A DNA stretch of 25,422 nucleotides from Opitutaceae bacterium (GCA_025352845.1 JANXSC010000042.1:1-25422), one strand, 5' to 3'; shown: positions 10,009 through 18,712, counted from the first letter of the stretch. The notes: generated by a model not told the origin, from the sequence alone. Numbers and translations: made by a program.

Positions 10009-10123
10009 TTTTGGGCACAGGTAGTGGGTCAGTTTTGAATTTGTGGGTCGGAGTTTACGCCCGACACGTGGGCGTAAACCCCGACCTACGGGTGCGAGCG
10101 GGAAACTGATCCACTACCCAAAA
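10009..10123. repeat. Composite nested palindrome (element B)
   Basis: The inner arms 10043-10062 and 10070-10089 match at 18 of 20 positions (right arm, reversed: GTAGGTCGGGGTTTACGCCC). The outer arms pair as well: TTTTGGG (10009-10015) plus GTAGTGGGTCAGTTT (10021-10035) with 10103-10123, interrupted by a 5-nt insertion on the left. The result is about 115 bp of nested hairpin just upstream of the receptor remnant start at 9961. No gene is supported between 9962 and 10197. Confidence 0.8.
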
Positions 10124-10197
10124 CACACGGCACGTGTCGCCGTCGCAAACACCGGGGTTGAAACTCGCGCGCGTCGCGGCAAATTCTCGACACATTT

Positions 10198-10365
10198 ATG
10201 GCCAACCTCGTCAATCCGAAGTCTGCTCTACGCCGCCCGGCAGCCAAGAAAGCGTCCTCCCGCACGAGAAAGCCGTTCAAATTTGAGCTTACGGCGGCGG
10301 ACCTCGCGCTCGACAACGCGATCAGCGCTGCCGTGGCCCGGAGCCTCGCCCCTCGCCGTTTGTGA
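10198..10365 (+). CDS. Small basic protein, possible antitoxin of a decayed TA pair
   Basis: A 55-codon ORF starting MANLVNPKSALRRP has a Lys/Arg-rich N-terminal half. A more acidic amphipathic segment follows (FKFELTAADLALDNAISAA, about 29-47). I do not recognise the family. The reason to list it is position: it ends 13 nt before the start of a degenerate MazF/PemK-like toxin, the usual antitoxin-then-toxin order. Codon third positions look coding-like (many G/C), but there is no ribosome binding site and the ORF is short. It could be a chance ORF or the tail of a longer broken antitoxin. Confidence 0.35.
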   Translation: MANLVNPKSALRRPAAKKASSRTRKPFKFELTAADLALDNAISAAVARSLAPRRL

Positions 10366-10378
10366 GCACACTGCGGCA

Positions 10379-10699
10379 ATGAGACACCGTGCTGGTGCCG
10401 TATCCCACGGTCTCCAATCCGCATTATCTCGTGCTGCTCTCGCCGGATCAACTCGCGGGCAACGCGGCTTTAAGAACCTCAAGGGGCTGGTGTGTAGCAC
10501 CCTCCGCCCGCCGGATCGGCCGGTCCGTTCTCACGAAGTCTTTCTCGATGGAGCCGACGGCTTCGAGCAGAAGACCGTATGCCGCTGCCACCTCGTGATC
10601 GAATTTGCGCGCGAGGACATCCTGACGACCCGCGACCGCGTCTCGCCGGCCCGGCAGGCCGCGATCAAGCGCAAGCTGCGGGAAATTTTCGGGCTGTAA
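10379..10699 (+). pseudogene. MazF/PemK-like toxin remnant with two frame breaks
   Basis: Joining frames gives DTVLVPYPTVSNPHYLVLLSPDQLAG, then FKNLKGLVCSTLRPPDRPVRSHEVFL, then DGADGFEQKTVCRCHLVIEFAREDIL and a C-terminal helix ending KRKLREIFGL. This follows the MazF/PemK order: VLVPYP strand, SPDQ, a CSTLRP-like strand, HEVFL, the GF-QKTVCRC strand and a terminal helix. The ATG at 10379 is out of frame with DTVLVP, which is preceded by a TGA. A second shift lies near 10461-10472 between LAGNA and FKNLKG. An intact toxin would cleave mRNA at specific sites; this copy cannot be translated whole. Sequencing error is possible but would have to occur twice within 100 nt. Confidence 0.6.
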
Positions 10700-10856
10700 C
10701 GCGCGGACTCGATGGCATGTTTGGCGAGACTCAGAGACGTAACGCCGTTTGCGCGGGCTTTTGGTTTCTTTTTTCCGCTCGTCCGAAGCGCTACGATGGC
10801 GACGACAGGCTGCAAAGACCTCAGTCGGCGAACGCGAGGGGCAATGCCGCGTAAGG

Positions 10857-13800
10857 CTAGGGCGTAGGCAGGGGAACTTGCGCCGTCGTCCGCAGGTAGG
10901 CGATGAGGTCGCGGATTTCGTCGGTCGCGAGCGTTTTGAGCAAGCCCTCTGGCATCATGGAAATCGGGGATTTCTCGCGGGAGAGGATTTCGGATTTTGC
11001 AATCACGGTGTCTTGGCCGACCATGCGCAGCGTGAGCTGCTGCGCGTCTTCGGCGGCGACGTTGCCGGCGAGCGTGCGGCCGTCGCGGGTGGTGACCGTG
11101 ACGAGCTGGTAGTTCTCCGCCATCACCTCGCTGGGGTTGATGATCTCGGTGAGGATGTAGTCGAGGTTGCCGCGATTGGAGCCGGTGAGATCGGGGCCGA
11201 CGTTGCCGCCTTTGCCGTAGAGCGTGTGGCACGCGGTGCAGGTGCGTTCGAAGACGGCGCGACCGTTGGCGAGATTGGCGCGGGCCAGCGTCTCGTCGGT
11301 GAGGAGGCGTTTGAATTTCGCCATGTCGGCCTGCTTGTCCTCGGCGGGTTGGGCGACCGGTCCCCAGAAATCAACGAAGGCCGGGCCGAGCACGCGCTGG
11401 AGCTGGCGCGCGGCGAAGGCGGTAACATCGCGCTTCGGAATCGTGCCGCTCCGGAGCGCGGCGAGGAGCGGCTGCGCGGTGGTCCGACGCGAAGAGAGTG
11501 TGAGCACGGCCTCGGCTTGGTCCGCGACCGGAAATTTTTCGTAGCGGGAGATGAGCGCCGGGGCGATGCGCGCATCATCAAACGCGGCGAGCGCGCGGAT
11601 CGCCTCGCGGCGCAGCGGCTCTTCGTCGAGCAGCGCCAGCGTGGCTGGGACGGCCGCGATGTAGGAATCCCGGGCGAAATCGCGCAGCACGTCACGACGA
11701 CGCTCGAGTGGGGCGGCGCGATCCTGAAGCAACGCGAGCTGTGCGGCGGAGGCCTTCGCGTCGCCGAAGAGCTGGCTCACCTGCGTGAGAATGTCGCGCA
11801 GGGTCGCATCGCCGGTGCGGTTGAGGGCGGCCACGGCTGCGTCCCAATTACTCGGCGGCGCGGTTTCACGGCGGCCGAGGGAAGTGAGGCCGTCGCGGAG
11901 CCCTTGCAGGAGCGCGAGACGCGCGGTGGGCGCAGACGCATCCGTGAGCGCGGTGGCGACCGCCTCAAATTTTTTGGCAGCGACGGCGCGCCGCGCGATC
12001 CACTGGGCGACGAGAGGAATCTCGCTTCTCGCGGCGAGGTCGAGCGAGCGCGCGGTGTCGGCGGGGACAAGGGATTCGATGCCGAACCAAATTAGTTTGG
12101 GCAGATTGTGATCCGCGGTGTCCTCGCCATGGGCGACGAGACCCTGGGCAATCGGCCAGCGCTCGGCGAGCGGCATGCGCTGGAGCGCAGCGGCGAGGTA
12201 GAGCCGGACGACGGGCGACGTGTCGGCGCGGGCCATCGCCGCGAATTTTTTGAGCACGGCGGCATCGGCATTGAGATCTTCGCCGAGGAGCTGAATCGCC
12301 CACGCGCGGATGTAGGGCTCGGCGTGATCGTCGAGAAGCGGGAGCAGCCGGGCGGCGGGGAGATTTTTGGTGACGTGCAGAGCCCAGAGTGCCCGGAGTT
12401 TTTGGGCCGACGTCTGCGACTGGGCGAACATTTCCCAGAGGCGCGCGGGCACGCGGGCATCGAGCCGGCTTTCGGCCGCGCGTTGCTGGAGAATCACGCG
12501 GGCGCGGCGGCCATACCAGTCGTTACGGTTTTGGAGCAGCTCGACGAGCTCGAGGTCGGATTGGGCGGTGAGGTTGAGGCCCGTTTTTCTCGCGAGGCCC
12601 GTGGGCGCGAGCCGGTAGATGCGGCCGGTTTCCTTTTGATCGACGGAGTTGCCGCAGATATCGGAGTCGTGCCAGTCGAGCACATAGACGGCGCCGTCGG
12701 GTCCAATCTCGACACTGAAGCCGACCCACGCGGTATCGTTGGCGAGCAGGGTGTCGTCGCCGTGATGGCCGACGAAACCCGAGCCCTTCGGCTCCAAAAT
12801 ATCTGTGAGCACGGCGTGCTCGTGGAGATTGGCCATGAAAAGGCGGTCGCGATACTGCGCGGGAAATTCGTCGGCGAGATATACGCGCGCGCCGCCGTGC
12901 GCGGAGCGGTGGCGGTGATCGGCGATGGTCTTGATGTCGTCGTAGACATAGGGGTTGATGTGCTTGCCGCCCTGCCGGTGATAAATGCCACCGGGGATTA
13001 CGTGCCAGAGATGAGGGATGACGCAGGCGGTGATGAACATCTGGCCGTGGTCGTCGAAATCGAGACCCCACGGATTGCTGAAACCGTGCGCGACGATCTC
13101 GAAACGATCCTTCACCGGGTGATAGCGCCACACGCCGCCGTCCAGGTATTGGCCGTCCTTCACTGGCATGTTTTCGGGAAACGGATCGCCTTTCTTGAAG
13201 AGTTTTCCACCGTCGGCCGGTTTGCCGACAAGCGAGCGGGTGGCGTAACCCTGGCAGCCATACAGCCAGCCGTCGGGCCCCCAGTTGAGGCTATTGAGCG
13301 TCTCGTGGCGGTCCTGGATGCCCCAGCCGGTGAGGCGAATCTCGATGGCGGAATCGGCCTTGTCGTCGTGGTTGCGGTCGGGGACAAAGAGGAGATTCGG
13401 CGGTGCACCGAGCCACAGCCCGTCGAAGCCGACAGCGATCGCGGCGGGAAACGGAATGCCCTCGAGGAAGACTTTGCGCGTGTCGAATTTCCCGTCGCCG
13501 TCAGTATCTTCGAGAATGACGATGCGGCTGTCACCCGAGTTGGCGAAGCCGGCCCTGCGGTTTTCGAAGTCGCGGTTTTCGGCGACCCAGAGGCGCCCTC
13601 GATCGTCCCAGCAAAACGCCATGGGTTGTGTGATCATGGGTTCGGCGGCGGCGAGTTTCGCCTCGAAGCCCGCGGGCACGGTCATTTTTGCGGCGGCCTG
13701 TTCGCCGGTGAGAAACACCGCCTTCTTGCCCTCGGCTTTGGCGAGACCCCAGAGCACGCCGTCAGACGTTTCGCCCGTGTAGGCCTTCCACGATTCAGTC

Positions 13801-14669
13801 AGGGCGACGTCATCGAGCGTGCCGGAGTAAACGACGAATTGGTGGCGGACGGTTTCGGATTTTCCTTTCGCGATGGACCAGTCGCCGAGGATGGCGCGGC
13901 TCGGGCCGACGCCGAGTTGGCGGTCCACGCGCCACGGCTGGGGATAGCCGGCGTTTTTCGGGTGATCGAAAATCGCGATATGCGCCAAGTCGGAGCGGCC
14001 GTCGAGCTTGAGGCCGACATCGACCCAGAGGGCGCGCTGCGTGGTCGCGCGATCGTTGCTCTGGCGATTGCTGTTGATGACCGAGCCTTCCATGCCGGCG
14101 CGCCACGGCATGCGGAGAAAGAGCCCGCCGTAGTCCTGCTTCGGGATCGTAATATCGACGAGCGCCTCGCCTTTCCATTCGAGGTCGAGCAGGTAGCGCT
14201 CGCCGGAATCGCGCATCGTCCACGTCTGCGTCTCCGCCATCACCGGCTGGCCGGCGGCATCGAGCAGATGATAGACCGTGGACCACTTCACCTCACTGCC
14301 GCTGGCGATGACCGGCTCGCTCGAAACGCGCCGCCAGAAACCCTGACCCGGATTGTGAAAATAACTGCGGCCGTTTACCTCGGCGAATCCCCAGTAAAGT
14401 CCGGTCTGGTGCTTGTGATGTTCGGGGCTGAACTCCGTGAGCACGCTTTTGCCGTCGGGGGAAACGATCGGGTGAAGGTAGGGACGAAAATCCGCGCCCG
14501 CGTTTTGCGTGAGGATGGGCTTTGTTTCGCCGGCACGATACACCACGAGCGTCTGCGCCGCCGTGTCCTCGCGCAGGGTGAGCGGGCCGGCGAGCGCGGC
14601 GATGCACGGCGCAAGCAGGCCCAAAAGGGATCTGCCCCAGACCAAAATCGTGGAAGAAGAGCAAGGCAT
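10857..14669 (-). CDS. Secreted DUF6807 - PVC-type dehydrogenase - HEAT - cytochrome c fusion
   Basis: The 1270-residue protein starts at ATG 14669, giving the signal peptide MPCSSSTILVWGRSLLGLL followed by APCIAALA; a TTG at 14720 gives a poorer start. In order: a DUF6807 (PmoA-like) domain, about 28-300, with PEHHKHQTGLYWGF (82-95); a PVC-type membrane-bound dehydrogenase beta-propeller, about 325-690, with the calcium-loop-like EDTDGDGKFD (387-396) and LNWGPDGWLYGCQG; HEAT-like helices, about 740-1090; and a Pirellula/Verrucomicrobium-type cytochrome c domain with CTACH (1144-1148) and a likely axial Met in ISMMPEGL (1238/1239). It probably oxidises a sugar or sugar derivative in the periplasm and passes electrons to its own heme. 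It lies 155 nt after the receptor gene and may be cotranscribed. The substrate is unknown. Confidence 0.88.
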   Translation of the reverse strand: MPCSSSTILVWGRSLLGLLAPCIAALAGPLTLREDTAAQTLVVYRAGETKPILTQNAGADFRPYLHPIVSPDGKSVLTEFSPEHHKHQTGLYWGFAEVNGRSYFHNPGQGFWRRVSSEPVIASGSEVKWSTVYHLLDAAGQPVMAETQTWTMRDSGERYLLDLEWKGEALVDITIPKQDYGGLFLRMPWRAGMEGSVINSNRQSNDRATTQRALWVDVGLKLDGRSDLAHIAIFDHPKNAGYPQPWRVDRQLGVGPSRAILGDWSIAKGKSETVRHQFVVYSGTLDDVALTESWKAYTGETSDGVLWGLAKAEGKKAVFLTGEQAAAKMTVPAGFEAKLAAAEPMITQPMAFCWDDRGRLWVAENRDFENRRAGFANSGDSRIVILEDTDGDGKFDTRKVFLEGIPFPAAIAVGFDGLWLGAPPNLLFVPDRNHDDKADSAIEIRLTGWGIQDRHETLNSLNWGPDGWLYGCQGYATRSLVGKPADGGKLFKKGDPFPENMPVKDGQYLDGGVWRYHPVKDRFEIVAHGFSNPWGLDFDDHGQMFITACVIPHLWHVIPGGIYHRQGGKHINPYVYDDIKTIADHRHRSAHGGARVYLADEFPAQYRDRLFMANLHEHAVLTDILEPKGSGFVGHHGDDTLLANDTAWVGFSVEIGPDGAVYVLDWHDSDICGNSVDQKETGRIYRLAPTGLARKTGLNLTAQSDLELVELLQNRNDWYGRRARVILQQRAAESRLDARVPARLWEMFAQSQTSAQKLRALWALHVTKNLPAARLLPLLDDHAEPYIRAWAIQLLGEDLNADAAVLKKFAAMARADTSPVVRLYLAAALQRMPLAERWPIAQGLVAHGEDTADHNLPKLIWFGIESLVPADTARSLDLAARSEIPLVAQWIARRAVAAKKFEAVATALTDASAPTARLALLQGLRDGLTSLGRRETAPPSNWDAAVAALNRTGDATLRDILTQVSQLFGDAKASAAQLALLQDRAAPLERRRDVLRDFARDSYIAAVPATLALLDEEPLRREAIRALAAFDDARIAPALISRYEKFPVADQAEAVLTLSSRRTTAQPLLAALRSGTIPKRDVTAFAARQLQRVLGPAFVDFWGPVAQPAEDKQADMAKFKRLLTDETLARANLANGRAVFERTCTACHTLYGKGGNVGPDLTGSNRGNLDYILTEIINPSEVMAENYQLVTVTTRDGRTLAGNVAAEDAQQLTLRMVGQDTVIAKSEILSREKSPISMMPEGLLKTLATDEIRDLIAYLRTTAQVPLPTP

Positions 14670-14821
14670 GTTGAACGAGTGTGGGGAGGTTTCTTTATCC
14701 AGCTCGCTGCGGCAAGCCAAGGCCGTGGGTCCGGTGGAGTCATTTTCCCTGTTTAGGCTGGGTTCGACTGCATGAATTGAATGCGATCCACGCGCTGCAT
14801 TTCATTTCAGATCCTGCAGCC

Positions 14822-14838
14822 CGTTTAGAAACTAAACG
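14822..14838 (-). terminator. Hairpin over the receptor stop codon, weak terminator candidate
   Basis: Minus-strand CGTTTAG-TTT-CTAAACG is a perfect 7-bp stem that contains the TAA stop of the receptor. No U-tract follows, so it may slow or protect the transcript end rather than terminate it. The remaining gap up to 14669 shows no other convincing signal. Confidence 0.3.
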
Positions 14839-17800
14839 TGTTCGTCAGATACCAGCGGCGCTCCGGCGCCAGCCGCACGGCGGCGGGCGAGCCGTCGGGC
14901 TGGGTGGTGATCGGGATGAGATCGCCCTGACCGATGACGTTGCGGACGTTGAGCTGGATCTTCCAGTCGATCTTGTTGCGGTAAACTTTGCGCGTGTAGC
15001 TGGCGAAGACATCGACGTTCGTCTCGGCGGGACCATAGTAGGGCTTGTTGCGATCGATGAAGACGCTGCCCGCCGGCGTATAGCTCGTGGGATAGCCGAT
15101 CCCGACCTTGTCCTGCCAGCGGATGCCGGTGCCGACGCCGAAGCCCTTGAGGCGGCTTTCGCGATCGAAATTGTAATTCGTGACGAGGTTGGCGCGATAC
15201 TTTCGGATTTCCGGGCTGCTCACGCCTTCGGCCGCGAGCGTCGTGGCGAGAGGCACGTCGACGTCGCTGAAGACATAGGCGCCCAAGGTGCCCTCGCCCG
15301 CCCCGGCGTCCAACGACGTGGCCTTGCCCGTGGAATCGACCGGATAAGTGTAGCCCGTGGATGAACCCAAACGCGGCCGGTTGGCCAAGGTCTTGAAGAC
15401 GGGGTCCAGCCGGGCGCGGAGTTCGCGGGTGATGGGGGCGATGCTGGTCTGCACTGTCTCGTTCTTCGTGACGTTCAGGATAATCCGCCAATTCCGCGTG
15501 GGATTGAAGGTGATGTCCACCTCGGTGCCCTTGGCCACGAGATCCGCAGTGTCACTATAGCTCGGCAACTGCACGGTCGCGAGGGCGAAGTTCTGCGTGG
15601 CGACGCTGCCGGTGTATTGGAATTTGATCAGCTCCTTGAAGTTGGTCGGAAAGGCACTGAGGAGGAGATCGATGTCGGCCAAGCGCGACGCGTGGGGATT
15701 GCGGTTGAGTTCCGACGCCCAGGCCCCGGCGGTTTGCAACACGGCGTTGTTGATGATGGCGCTGAGGGCGCCGATCCGCCCGATGCCCGAATCCTTGATC
15801 TTGGTCTCATAGTGATTGAGGCGGAGGCTGAACCGATTGTCGTAGAACGAGAGGTTCACGCCCAGCTCGCGCGTCTTGCCTTGGGGCGAAGGAAGGATCG
15901 TGCCGTAGGCATCCGTTTGCGATCCGTTGGGGGTGAAGTTTTCGGACACATTGCTGAAAAGGCTGGCATCCATCCCGGCGGGCAGACGCAGCAGTTTTTG
16001 CGGCCAACGCAGGACGCCGGAATACGTTTTCACCGTCTTGCCGGCGACAAAGGCGGGATAATTCGGAAGGGCGAACTCGCCGAGGCTGCGCCGAATTTTG
16101 AAGATATTGTCGATGGCTTCCTGGCTGGTGCCGGTCACGTAGGCGGTCTGTTGGAAATAGTCCTGATCCTTGCGCATGCCGAAGTTGGTGATCAGGTGAT
16201 CGTCCAACCAGTAGTCCATGAAGTTGAAAGCTTGGGACTTGATCACGTCGCGGTTGTAGTTTCCGCCGCGCAGTGCCTGCTTGAGCGTGTAGGGGATGGT
16301 GACCACTTTGGCCTGCGCTGGATCGCCGGCGGCGGCCTCGAAGAAGGTGGCGTTGGCGACCGTGCCTTCGACCAACTGGGGGGATTGGATGGCCGTGAGT
16401 TGCACGGGCCCCGTCTTGCCGATCACCGACGGGCCGACGTAGGCGATGATCTTCGCATAGCGGTTGAAGCCGTAGAGGTTGAGGCTGTCGAAATCGTCGT
16501 ATTTGCCGAAGTATTTGAACTGGCTCTGGGTGGACAGCGAGTCCCGCTGCGCCCGCTCGCCGAGGAGCGTGAGACTGTGACTGCCGAGCCATCGGCCCCA
16601 CTTTTTGGACAAGTCCCGGAAATCGTAGCGGACGTAGGCGGTGGCTCGCATCGACTCACGCTCGATCAGGTTCTGGTTAAAGATGGTTTGGGCGGAATCG
16701 ACGAAGGGGCGGCCGAGATTCGGGTTGGGCCGGCCGTCCGGGAGGGTCACGTTCGCATCGATGCGGATGTGGTTGGCATTACCCTGGGTCGAGACGTAGT
16801 TGTTCCGGTTCTGCCGCTCCAACCGCTCCCTGAAAAAGGCGGCCTCGACCCCGATCCGGTCGCGCCAGAAACGTTGTTCGAGCGTAAGGTTGATGGTGTG
16901 AAAGGTATCGTTCTGGCGGCCGGTCTCGTCGATCTGCTGGTTGCGCCAGTCGAAGTTGTCGAAATTGGTAAACCCCTGGGTCTTCCGCCCGGCGGGGATG
17001 CGGCCGGCGGGAAATTGCGCCGTCGCGTAGTAGAGCGCAGGCAGTTCGCCGATATTGCGAGTCTCCAGCCAATTCAGGGAGTCGCCGACGCCGTCGCGAT
17101 TGAAGACGGGATCGAAGACCTGGCTGCGCACCGTGTTGATCGCAAGGGCACCGGCTCCGGTGTTATTGCTGGCGCTGGGTGTGGCGCGATAGCCGAGGCC
17201 GAGGGCGCCTCCGCGGCTGCTCGTATCCGCCAATGGCCAGACAAGGGTGTTGAAGGTTTGGGCGTTATCCAAAGCGAAACTGCGGAAGGGAGTCAGGGGG
17301 AAAGAACCGGGGATGGTGCCGCCGGCATTCTGCGTCGCAGCATTCGGATTGCGGGCGGGATCGTCGTAGAAGGTCCAGTCGAAGGGTTGGCGGCCCTGAT
17401 CCAGCCACGTTTGAAAACTATTGAAGTGCAGGACCGAAAAAGGCCGGTTGGCCCGCGTCCTGCCCGATTCGAAGTTGGCTCGCAACGCGGTGGTGCGGGT
17501 GGGCTCGAAGGTGATCGTGCCGTAGATGCGTCGCTTATTGTCGAAGGAAGGGCGCTGATTGTAGCGCTCCTGATCGTCCAGCAGCGCGAGGCGGGCGGCG
17601 AGTTTCTTGGGGATCAGCACGCGGTTGAAGTCCAGGGCGCTGCGCATGCTGTCGTTATTCCCATAGCGGAATTCGACCTTGTTCAGATCGCGGCGGAGGT
17701 CGGCGCGGAGGAGCGTGGTGTCGACGACGCCGGCGGCGTTGGCGACGCCGAAGAGGATGGCGTTGGGCCCGCGGTTGACTGTGACGGCGTTGGTGTTGTA

Positions 17801-18280
17801 GCCGTCGATCGCAACGTCGGAGATAAAATATCCGCGCGTGTAGGTGGGCGAGGTCAGGCCGCGCGCGCGCGAGCCGCCCTGGGGATTGTTGCGAATGCCA
17901 TCACCGACGACGTTGGGTTCCGTGATGCTGGCGCCGGCGGCGTTGGAAAAATTGCCGCCCGGTCCGGCCGCCTCCATGCCCGTGGCATAGATGAGCAGGT
18001 CGTTGGCACTCGTGGCGCCGATGTCGTCGAGGAAATTTTTATTATAAACGGAGATGGAGGCGCCCAGATCCTTGATCGGAGTGTTGAGGCGGGTGCCGGC
18101 CAGCGTGTTGGTGGCCTGGTAGCCGGTGTCTTTGTCGCTCTGCACGGTGAACGGGCTGAGGACGACGGCCTCGTCAACCGGCGGGGTGGTGGACGGCACC
18201 GTCTGGGCGGAGGCCGGAGCGGCGAGGAGGACGAGCCAGGCGGTGGCGCGGCCGAGGACGGAGGCACGGGGTTTGTTCAT
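14825..18280 (-). CDS. TonB-dependent receptor, Opitutaceae type
   Basis: Outer-membrane active transporter of 1151 residues from ATG 18280. It has its own signal peptide (MNKPRASVLGRATAWLVLL, then AAPASA) and the signature EAVVLSPFTVQSDKDTGYQATNTLAGTR. A plug domain follows (KDLGASISVYNKNFLDDIG, the ARGLTSPTYTRGYF strand, VDGY-like AIDGYNT, and VNRGPNAILFGVANAAGVVDT). The long 22-strand-type barrel ends with the terminal aromatic RRWYLTNTFSF. It follows an ECF sigma/FecR pair and an STN domain, so it should be a signalling receptor whose ligand induces its own cluster. As sequenced, its frame is open upstream into the STN domain, but the second signal peptide argues that translation of the mature receptor starts here. 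The ligand is unknown; a glycan or sialoglycan is suggested only by the neighbours. Confidence 0.9.
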   Translation of the reverse strand: MNKPRASVLGRATAWLVLLAAPASAQTVPSTTPPVDEAVVLSPFTVQSDKDTGYQATNTLAGTRLNTPIKDLGASISVYNKNFLDDIGATSANDLLIYATGMEAAGPGGNFSNAAGASITEPNVVGDGIRNNPQGGSRARGLTSPTYTRGYFISDVAIDGYNTNAVTVNRGPNAILFGVANAAGVVDTTLLRADLRRDLNKVEFRYGNNDSMRSALDFNRVLIPKKLAARLALLDDQERYNQRPSFDNKRRIYGTITFEPTRTTALRANFESGRTRANRPFSVLHFNSFQTWLDQGRQPFDWTFYDDPARNPNAATQNAGGTIPGSFPLTPFRSFALDNAQTFNTLVWPLADTSSRGGALGLGYRATPSASNNTGAGALAINTVRSQVFDPVFNRDGVGDSLNWLETRNIGELPALYYATAQFPAGRIPAGRKTQGFTNFDNFDWRNQQIDETGRQNDTFHTINLTLEQRFWRDRIGVEAAFFRERLERQNRNNYVSTQGNANHIRIDANVTLPDGRPNPNLGRPFVDSAQTIFNQNLIERESMRATAYVRYDFRDLSKKWGRWLGSHSLTLLGERAQRDSLSTQSQFKYFGKYDDFDSLNLYGFNRYAKIIAYVGPSVIGKTGPVQLTAIQSPQLVEGTVANATFFEAAAGDPAQAKVVTIPYTLKQALRGGNYNRDVIKSQAFNFMDYWLDDHLITNFGMRKDQDYFQQTAYVTGTSQEAIDNIFKIRRSLGEFALPNYPAFVAGKTVKTYSGVLRWPQKLLRLPAGMDASLFSNVSENFTPNGSQTDAYGTILPSPQGKTRELGVNLSFYDNRFSLRLNHYETKIKDSGIGRIGALSAIINNAVLQTAGAWASELNRNPHASRLADIDLLLSAFPTNFKELIKFQYTGSVATQNFALATVQLPSYSDTADLVAKGTEVDITFNPTRNWRIILNVTKNETVQTSIAPITRELRARLDPVFKTLANRPRLGSSTGYTYPVDSTGKATSLDAGAGEGTLGAYVFSDVDVPLATTLAAEGVSSPEIRKYRANLVTNYNFDRESRLKGFGVGTGIRWQDKVGIGYPTSYTPAGSVFIDRNKPYYGPAETNVDVFASYTRKVYRNKIDWKIQLNVRNVIGQGDLIPITTQPDGSPAAVRLAPERRWYLTNTFSF

Positions 18281-18712
18281 GGGTTCGGTTTTCTGAATGG
18301 ATGCAGGTAAAGCGGGATCGGCTGTCGCCGGTGATTCATCGACGGACATCGTTTTTTTTTGTGCGGTCGGCGGGAGCACGCGCTCGATGCTGACGATGCC
18401 GCTGCGTTCATCGCGGCGCGCGCGAAGCACGGTGCCGGCGAGCAGGCGGTGGGCGGCGTCGAGCGGAACGAACTCACCGCTTACGGCGTTGACGCGGACG
18501 CCTTCGGCGATGCGGCTGTCGAAGATGACCTGCAAGCCGGATTGTTGCGCGAATTGCCGGAGCGCGATCTCCGCGCTGCCAGCGGGGATGTTGAAGGCGC
18601 GCTTCGCCGCCTCGGCGGCGCGGGCGCAGAGCGCGAAAACGGCGAGTGCTCCGCACCACAAAACGCGCCGCGCGTATTTCCGCAGATCGGGAGTTGGGGG
18701 CGGTCGGGGCAC
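18281..18712 (-). CDS. STN (secretin/TonB N-terminal) signalling domain with its own signal peptide
   Basis: From a GTG at 18712 the frame encodes RKYARRVLWCGALAVFALCARAAEA, a signal peptide. A full STN domain follows: FNIPAGSAEIALRQFAQQSG, LQVIFDSRIAEGVRVNAVSG, then FVPLDAAHRLLAGTVLRARR. STN domains contact the FecR C-terminal domain and relay receptor occupancy. It lies between fecR (95 nt upstream) and the receptor. As sequenced it runs in frame through nine A residues into the receptor, giving a 1295-residue polypeptide with a second signal peptide inside it, which is odd. In the +1 frame the same region ends on a TGA at 18277-18279 that overlaps the receptor ATG. It is therefore either an unusual fusion or a separate protein joined by homopolymer slippage or sequencing error. 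The start codon is uncertain; no ATG is available. Confidence 0.7.
18352..18360 (-). other. A9 homopolymer, candidate slippage site
   Basis: Nine consecutive A residues on the coding (minus) strand encode part of QKKT, just after the STN domain. Losing one A moves the frame to +1, which stays open for 24 more codons and stops at the TGA overlapping the receptor start. Runs of this length are known transcriptional slippage and mutation hotspots. Confidence 0.75.

Noticed and set aside
10712..10867. 51-codon plus-strand ORF starting MACLARLRDVTPFARAF
   Set aside because: No family, no ribosome binding site, codon use unlike neighbours (AGA, GTA), and it overlaps the end of the dehydrogenase gene; the stretch 10700-10856 is treated as empty.
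12108..14756. 882-codon open frame on the plus strand
   Set aside because: Antisense to the dehydrogenase-cytochrome gene, whose motifs (CTACH, calcium loops) are unmistakable; long antisense frames arise from the G/C-ending codon bias.
15617..18310. 897-codon open frame on the plus strand
   Set aside because: Antisense to the TonB-dependent receptor, with biased composition and no recognisable domain.
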